This document shows, piece by piece, positions 60,116-64,000 of a stretch of DNA of 64,000 nt; position 1 is the stretch's first letter; the number at the start of each line of letters is the position of its first letter. Position numbers and translations under genes: made by a program. The notes under the pieces are model-generated. The model was not told the origin of the DNA. It did not search any database and worked only from the letters and a program-made list of their open reading frames with translations. The DNA comes from Geomonas oryzae (GTDB lineage: Bacteria > Desulfobacterota > Desulfuromonadia > Geobacterales > Geobacteraceae): NCBI RefSeq assembly GCF_004117875.1, contig NZ_RAHW01000004.1, forward strand, positions 248,001 through 312,000. Reading direction: 5' to 3'.

Positions 60116-61025
60116 ACGCGATTTCCTGAAGCTTGCCGGGGCCACCGGCGCGGGCCTTCTGGCCTGCGGCGCGGGTAGCGCCCTCGCCAACGAGGGGCTC
60201 CAGGTGAACAACGAGGAGCTCGGCATGCTCTACGACGCCACCAAGTGCGTCGGCTGCAAGGCGTGCATGTCCGCCTGCAAGCGGGTGAACCACGACTACG
60301 GCTCACTCTCCTACGAGAAGGCGAAGTTCGACGAGGACGGCCTGTGGGATGCGCCGAGCGACCTCTCCGGCTCCACCCGTACCCTCATCAAGCTCTTCAA
60401 GGAGAGCGAGCAGCGCTGGAGCTACGTGAAGTACTCCTGCATGCACTGCCAGAAGCCTTCCTGCGTTTCGGTCTGCCCGGTTTCGGCCATGACCAAGGAG
60501 AAGGTCTCCGGCATCGTCGACTACAACAAGAACACCTGCATCGGCTGCCGCTACTGCCAGATCGCCTGCCCGTACAACATCCCGAAGTTCCAGTGGGAAA
60601 AGGCTGTGCCGCAGATCGTCAAGTGCGACCTCTGCAAGGCGACCAACCTGCGCGAGAAGGGGATCTCCGCCTGCGCCGAGGTCTGCCCCGCGGGCGCCAT
60701 CAAGTTCGGCAAGAGAAAGGAACTCCTCGAAGAGGCGCATCAGCGTCTTAAGGACGCGCCGGACAAGTACGTGCAGCACGTCTACGGCGAGCACGAAGGG
60801 GGGGGGACGAACCACCTCTACCTCGCTTCCATGCCGTTCAACAAGCTCGGGCTTCCCGAGATCAAGCCGGAGGCGCCGGCCGAGTTCTCCGAGAAGATCC
60901 AGCACACCATCTACAAGGGGTTCATCGCCCCGGTGGCGCTTTACAGCACCCTTTGCTTCATCGCGGTTAAGAACATGAAGAAGCACGACAGCCACGACGA
61001 CGATCACAAGAAGGGGGACAAGTAA
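60099..61025 (+). CDS. hybA: hydrogenase-associated 4Fe-4S ferredoxin-type protein HybA
   Basis: A 308-residue electron-transfer subunit. A Tat signal (SRRDFLKLAGATGAG) starts the protein. Four cysteine clusters follow: CVGCKACMSACK, CMHCQKPSCVSVCP, CIGCRYCQIACP and CDLC...CAEVCP, giving four [4Fe-4S] centres as in HybA/DmsB-type proteins. A single membrane helix near the C-terminus (FIAPVALYSTLCFIAV) anchors it. It passes electrons from the small subunit to the membrane quinone subunit HybB. The ATG at 60099, with AGGAGGGTG upstream, lies within hybS. Confidence 0.93.
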   Translation: MKKTSRRDFLKLAGATGAGLLACGAGSALANEGLQVNNEELGMLYDATKCVGCKACMSACKRVNHDYGSLSYEKAKFDEDGLWDAPSDLSGSTRTLIKLFKESEQRWSYVKYSCMHCQKPSCVSVCPVSAMTKEKVSGIVDYNKNTCIGCRYCQIACPYNIPKFQWEKAVPQIVKCDLCKATNLREKGISACAEVCPAGAIKFGKRKELLEEAHQRLKDAPDKYVQHVYGEHEGGGTNHLYLASMPFNKLGLPEIKPEAPAEFSEKIQHTIYKGFIAPVALYSTLCFIAVKNMKKHDSHDDDHKKGDK

Positions 61026-62359
61026 TGGGTCACAGCGAAGAATATAAAAAGCTGGAAGGTAAGATCTTTACCAAATCCTTCTACATCCTCCTCTCCGTGG
61101 TGCTCTTGGGCTTCTACTTCGTCGGCGTGCGCTACGTAAAAGGGATCGGCGCCGTCTCCAACATGAGCGACGGCTACCCCTGGGGCATCTGGATCACCTA
61201 CGACGTCGCCACCGGCACGGCAATCGCCTGCGGCGGCTACGCGGTCGCGATCCTCGTCTACATCCGCAACAGGATGCAGTACCACCCGATGATCCGCTCG
61301 GCGATCCTCACCTCCATGTTCGGCTACGGCCTGGCCGGCTTCTCGGTCATGGTCGACCTCGGCCGCCCCTGGAACGCGTACAACTTCTTCATCCCGAGCA
61401 AGTGGCAGGCGAACTCCGCCATGTTCGAGGTCGCCCTCTGCGTCATGGCCTACTCGACCGTCCTGATCCTCGAGTTCCTCCCGGCGATCCTCACCTCGAT
61501 CGAGCAGAGCAAGTGGGAGCGCATGAACGCGATCCGCAACTGGCTCCACCCGAGGTTCGCTCCGGACAAGAAGACCATGGAGGACAAGCTCGAGATGGTG
61601 CGCCTTGGTGCGCTCTGGCTCAAACCGCGCCTGAACAAGGTCCTCATCTTCTTCATCGTCTTGGGGATCACGCTGCCGACCATGCACCAGTCCTCGCTGG
61701 GGAGCCTCCTTCTCATCGCTTCGACCAAGCTGCATCCGCTCTGGCACACGGGCTTTCTGCCGCTTCTGTTCCTTTTGAACTGCATCTTCATCGGCTACTC
61801 CATCGCCATCCTGGAGTCGATCATCTCGAGCTACTCCTTCAAGCGCCCCTTCGAGATCGAAGAGCTCTCCGGCCTGGCCGGCCTGATCCCCTTCGTCACC
61901 GTGATCTGGCTGAGCGTCGTGATCGGCGATCTCGCGCACAGAAACCAGATCGCCGCGGCGCTGAAGGGCGACTTCTACTCCGGCTGGTTCATGACCGAAT
62001 TCCTGCTGGTCGCCGGCGGCTCGCTCATCCTCTTCGTGAAGAAGTGCAGAAGGTCGGCCCGCTGGCTCTTCATCTCGGCTTCCATGATCGTCCTGGGCGG
62101 CGCCCTTTACCGCTTCAACGTGTACCTGATCGGCTTCAACCCGGGCCAGGGGTGGAGGTACTTCCCCTCCTTCGCCGAGGTGATGATCACGGTCGGCATC
62201 GTTGCCCTGGAGATCCTCGGTTACAAGGTGTTCGTCGCCCTGTTCCCGGTCCTGCCGAACATGGACCTGCACGGCGCGCACAAGAAGAAGGGACACGCGA
62301 AGAAGCACAAGGGCGAGCAGGCAAAGCAGGTGCCGCAGTCCGAGGCCACGGCGCACTAA
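61025..62359 (+). CDS. hybB: hydrogenase membrane subunit HybB (NrfD/PsrC family)
   Basis: A 444-residue polytopic protein with about ten membrane segments of the NrfD/PsrC family; GYPWGIWITYDVATGTAIA and WLHPRF-like loops are typical. It connects the FeS subunit with menaquinone and has no haem-binding motif. The ATG overlaps the hybA stop (TAATG), coupling translation. A Lys/His-rich tail (AHKKKGHAKKHKGEQAKQ) faces one side of the membrane. Confidence 0.92.
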   Translation: MGHSEEYKKLEGKIFTKSFYILLSVVLLGFYFVGVRYVKGIGAVSNMSDGYPWGIWITYDVATGTAIACGGYAVAILVYIRNRMQYHPMIRSAILTSMFGYGLAGFSVMVDLGRPWNAYNFFIPSKWQANSAMFEVALCVMAYSTVLILEFLPAILTSIEQSKWERMNAIRNWLHPRFAPDKKTMEDKLEMVRLGALWLKPRLNKVLIFFIVLGITLPTMHQSSLGSLLLIASTKLHPLWHTGFLPLLFLLNCIFIGYSIAILESIISSYSFKRPFEIEELSGLAGLIPFVTVIWLSVVIGDLAHRNQIAAALKGDFYSGWFMTEFLLVAGGSLILFVKKCRRSARWLFISASMIVLGGALYRFNVYLIGFNPGQGWRYFPSFAEVMITVGIVALEILGYKVFVALFPVLPNMDLHGAHKKKGHAKKHKGEQAKQVPQSEATAH

Positions 62360-62400
62360 TCTACCGATCTAATTAAGCAATTAGCCTTTTGGAGGAATAA

Positions 62401-64000
62401 ATGTCTAGAATCACGCTTGATCCCATCACCCGAATCGAAGGACATCTGAGGATCGATGTCGAAGCAAACGGCGGCAAGGTAACCAACGCCTGGTCCTCCG
62501 CCCAGATGTGGCGCGGCATCGAGGTCATCCTCAAGGGGCGCGCCCCGGAGGACGCCTGGAGCTACGTGCAGCGTTTCTGCGGCGTCTGCACCACGGTGCA
62601 CGCGATCTCCTCGATCCGCGCCGTCGAGCACGCCCTCGACGTCGAGGTGCCGCTGAACGCCCAGTACATCCGTAACATCATGATCGCCCAGCACTCGGTG
62701 CAGGACCACATCGTCCACTTCTACCACCTCTCGGCGCTCGACTGGGTCGACATCGTCTCCGCACTGAAGGCAGATCCCAAGAAGACCGCCGCCATCGCGC
62801 AGAGCATCTCCGACTGGCCGGGCAACTCCGAGAAGGAGTTCAAGGCGGTGCAGGACAAGCTGAAGGCGTTCGTCGCCGGCGGCAAGCTCGGCATCTTCGC
62901 CACCGGCTACTGGGGTCACCCGGCGATGAAGCTCTCTCCGGAGGTCAACCTGATGGCGGTCGCCCACTACCTGAAGGCCCTCGACTACCAGAGGAAGGCT
63001 TCCCAGGCAACGGCGATCCTCGGCGGCAAGAACCCGCACATCCAGAACCTGGTCGTGGGCGGCGTCGCCACCGCGGTCAACACCGAGAACATCGCGACCC
63101 TCAACATGGAGCGCCTCATCTACCTGAAGACCCTCATGGAAGAGACCCGCGACTTCGTGCAGAAGGTGTACTACCCGGACCTCCTCGCCATCGCCGGCGC
63201 CTACAAGGACTGGTTCAAGTACGGCGCAGGCGTCACCAACTACATGGCGGTGCCGGAGTTCCCGGAAGACACCAAGAACACCAAGTTCATGCTCCCGGGC
63301 GGCATCGTCATGGCAGGCAACATCGCGGGCATGAGGATGGTGAAGGATCACCGCGACGACTACCTGATCAAGAACATCAAGGAAAACGTCACCCACGCCT
63401 GGTACGAGGGTAACGGCACCCTGCATCCGTGGGACGGCGAGACCAAGCCGGACTACACCGACTTCAAAGAGAACGGCAAGTACTCCTGGTGCAAGGCTCC
63501 GACGCTCGACGGCAAGCCGGTACAGGTAGGACCTCCGGCCCAGATCATGGCCGCCTACGCAGCCGGCAACCCGAAGGTGAAGAAGCTCGTGGACGGCGCC
63601 GTATCCACCCTCGGCATCTCCATGAAGGACATCCACTCAACCATGGGCCGTCTCTACTGCCGCGGCGCCCGCGCCCACGTCATGGCGGACCTCGCCCTTG
63701 AGAACCTGGACAAGCTGATCGCCAACATCGGCTCCGGCGACCAGACCTACGCGAACCACACCGTGATCCCGAAAGGGGAGTACAGGGGCGTCGGCTTCCA
63801 CGAGGCGCCGCGCGGCACCCTGTCGCACTGGATCGTGATCAAGGACAAGAAGATCGAGAACTACCAGGCCGTCGTTCCCTCCACCTGGAACGCCGCACCG
63901 AGAAACGACAAGGGCGAGATGGGCCCCTACGAGGCATCCCTCGTCGGCAACCCGATCGCCGATCCGAGCAAGCCGCTCGAGGTGCTGCGCACCGTCCACT
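62401..64000 (+). CDS. hybL: [NiFe] hydrogenase large subunit (Hyb type), 3'-truncated by window edge
   Basis: The first 533 residues of the catalytic large subunit, open to the end of the window. RIEGHLRIDVEANGG starts the protein and RFCGVCTTVHA is the first (L1) nickel-ligand motif CXXC. GRLYCRGARAH further on also fits group 1 enzymes. The C-terminal L2 motif (DPCxxC) and the cleaved tail are beyond the window. It heterodimerises with HybS to oxidise or produce H2. The ATG follows TTTTGGAGG, 41 bases after hybB, in the same operon. RFCGVC has F where most enzymes have I. Confidence 0.95.
   Translation, partial: MSRITLDPITRIEGHLRIDVEANGGKVTNAWSSAQMWRGIEVILKGRAPEDAWSYVQRFCGVCTTVHAISSIRAVEHALDVEVPLNAQYIRNIMIAQHSVQDHIVHFYHLSALDWVDIVSALKADPKKTAAIAQSISDWPGNSEKEFKAVQDKLKAFVAGGKLGIFATGYWGHPAMKLSPEVNLMAVAHYLKALDYQRKASQATAILGGKNPHIQNLVVGGVATAVNTENIATLNMERLIYLKTLMEETRDFVQKVYYPDLLAIAGAYKDWFKYGAGVTNYMAVPEFPEDTKNTKFMLPGGIVMAGNIAGMRMVKDHRDDYLIKNIKENVTHAWYEGNGTLHPWDGETKPDYTDFKENGKYSWCKAPTLDGKPVQVGPPAQIMAAYAAGNPKVKKLVDGAVSTLGISMKDIHSTMGRLYCRGARAHVMADLALENLDKLIANIGSGDQTYANHTVIPKGEYRGVGFHEAPRGTLSHWIVIKDKKIENYQAVVPSTWNAAPRNDKGEMGPYEASLVGNPIADPSKPLEVLRTVH

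Overview
The window looks like a chromosomal segment of a GC-rich deltaproteobacterium of the Geobacter/Geomonas type (Desulfuromonadia). This is inferred from a multihaem c-type cytochrome at the left edge, a membrane-bound Hyb-type [NiFe] hydrogenase operon (small subunit, FeS protein, NrfD-like membrane subunit, large subunit) behind a sigma-54 promoter at the right edge, a butyrate kinase/phosphotransbutyrylase pair, many PAS/REC signalling proteins, and the GC-rich codon use. No rRNA, tRNA or CRISPR array was found.

Region 1 (1-9.5 kb): the end of a cytochrome gene, an M20 peptidase coupled to a GNAT acetyltransferase, the outer-membrane translocation pair TamA-TamB, and a small DUF4160/DUF2442-HTH pair.

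Region 2 (9.5-16.2 kb) is the accessory island. A 21-bp minisatellite (9611-9988) lies on its left border. Then comes a run of small, AT-richer genes, all on the minus strand, each followed by an attC-like recombination site (seven clear sites between 10104 and 14832, plus more divergent ones near 15213 and 15640). I read this as an integron gene-cassette array without an integrase in the window. The products are mostly small membrane proteins of unknown function. Two cassettes are paralogues and one of them carries an in-frame stop. An IS3-family element (10681-11930) has cut another cassette gene in two. A cluster of CCTATATAGG palindromes at two-helical-turn spacing marks the right border.

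Region 3 (16.2-26.5 kb): a secreted protein of unknown function behind a near-consensus sigma-70 promoter, an MFS transporter, a nucleoside deoxyribosyltransferase, a minus-strand operon (YbjN-like, dipeptide epimerase, DUF819 membrane protein, small membrane protein, secreted carboxypeptidase-regulatory-like protein), then DoxX and MarC membrane proteins.

Region 4 (26.7-43.7 kb) is rich in signalling: a sigma-54 response regulator, a hybrid kinase / receiver / sensor-kinase operon, a NarX-like kinase with two LuxR-type regulators, a chemoreceptor and CheW. Among these lie cysteine synthase B, an L,D-transpeptidase, a DUF3553 protein and a DUF2520 Rossmann protein.

Region 5 (44-53.7 kb) is metabolic: a flavin-binding protein, butyrate kinase, an unusual XRE-cupin-phosphotransbutyrylase fusion, a glycerophosphodiesterase, an acyltransferase-hydrolase fusion, a HAD phosphatase, RsgA and a spermidine-synthase-like protein. 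Region 6 (53.8-64 kb) has a MEDS-domain kinase, an NtrC-type regulator, a second kinase, HypA and the Hyb hydrogenase operon, which runs off the window. Dispersed palindromic repeats (a 111/112-bp MITE-like element in two copies and a CCCTCTCCC-type palindrome) sit between operons.
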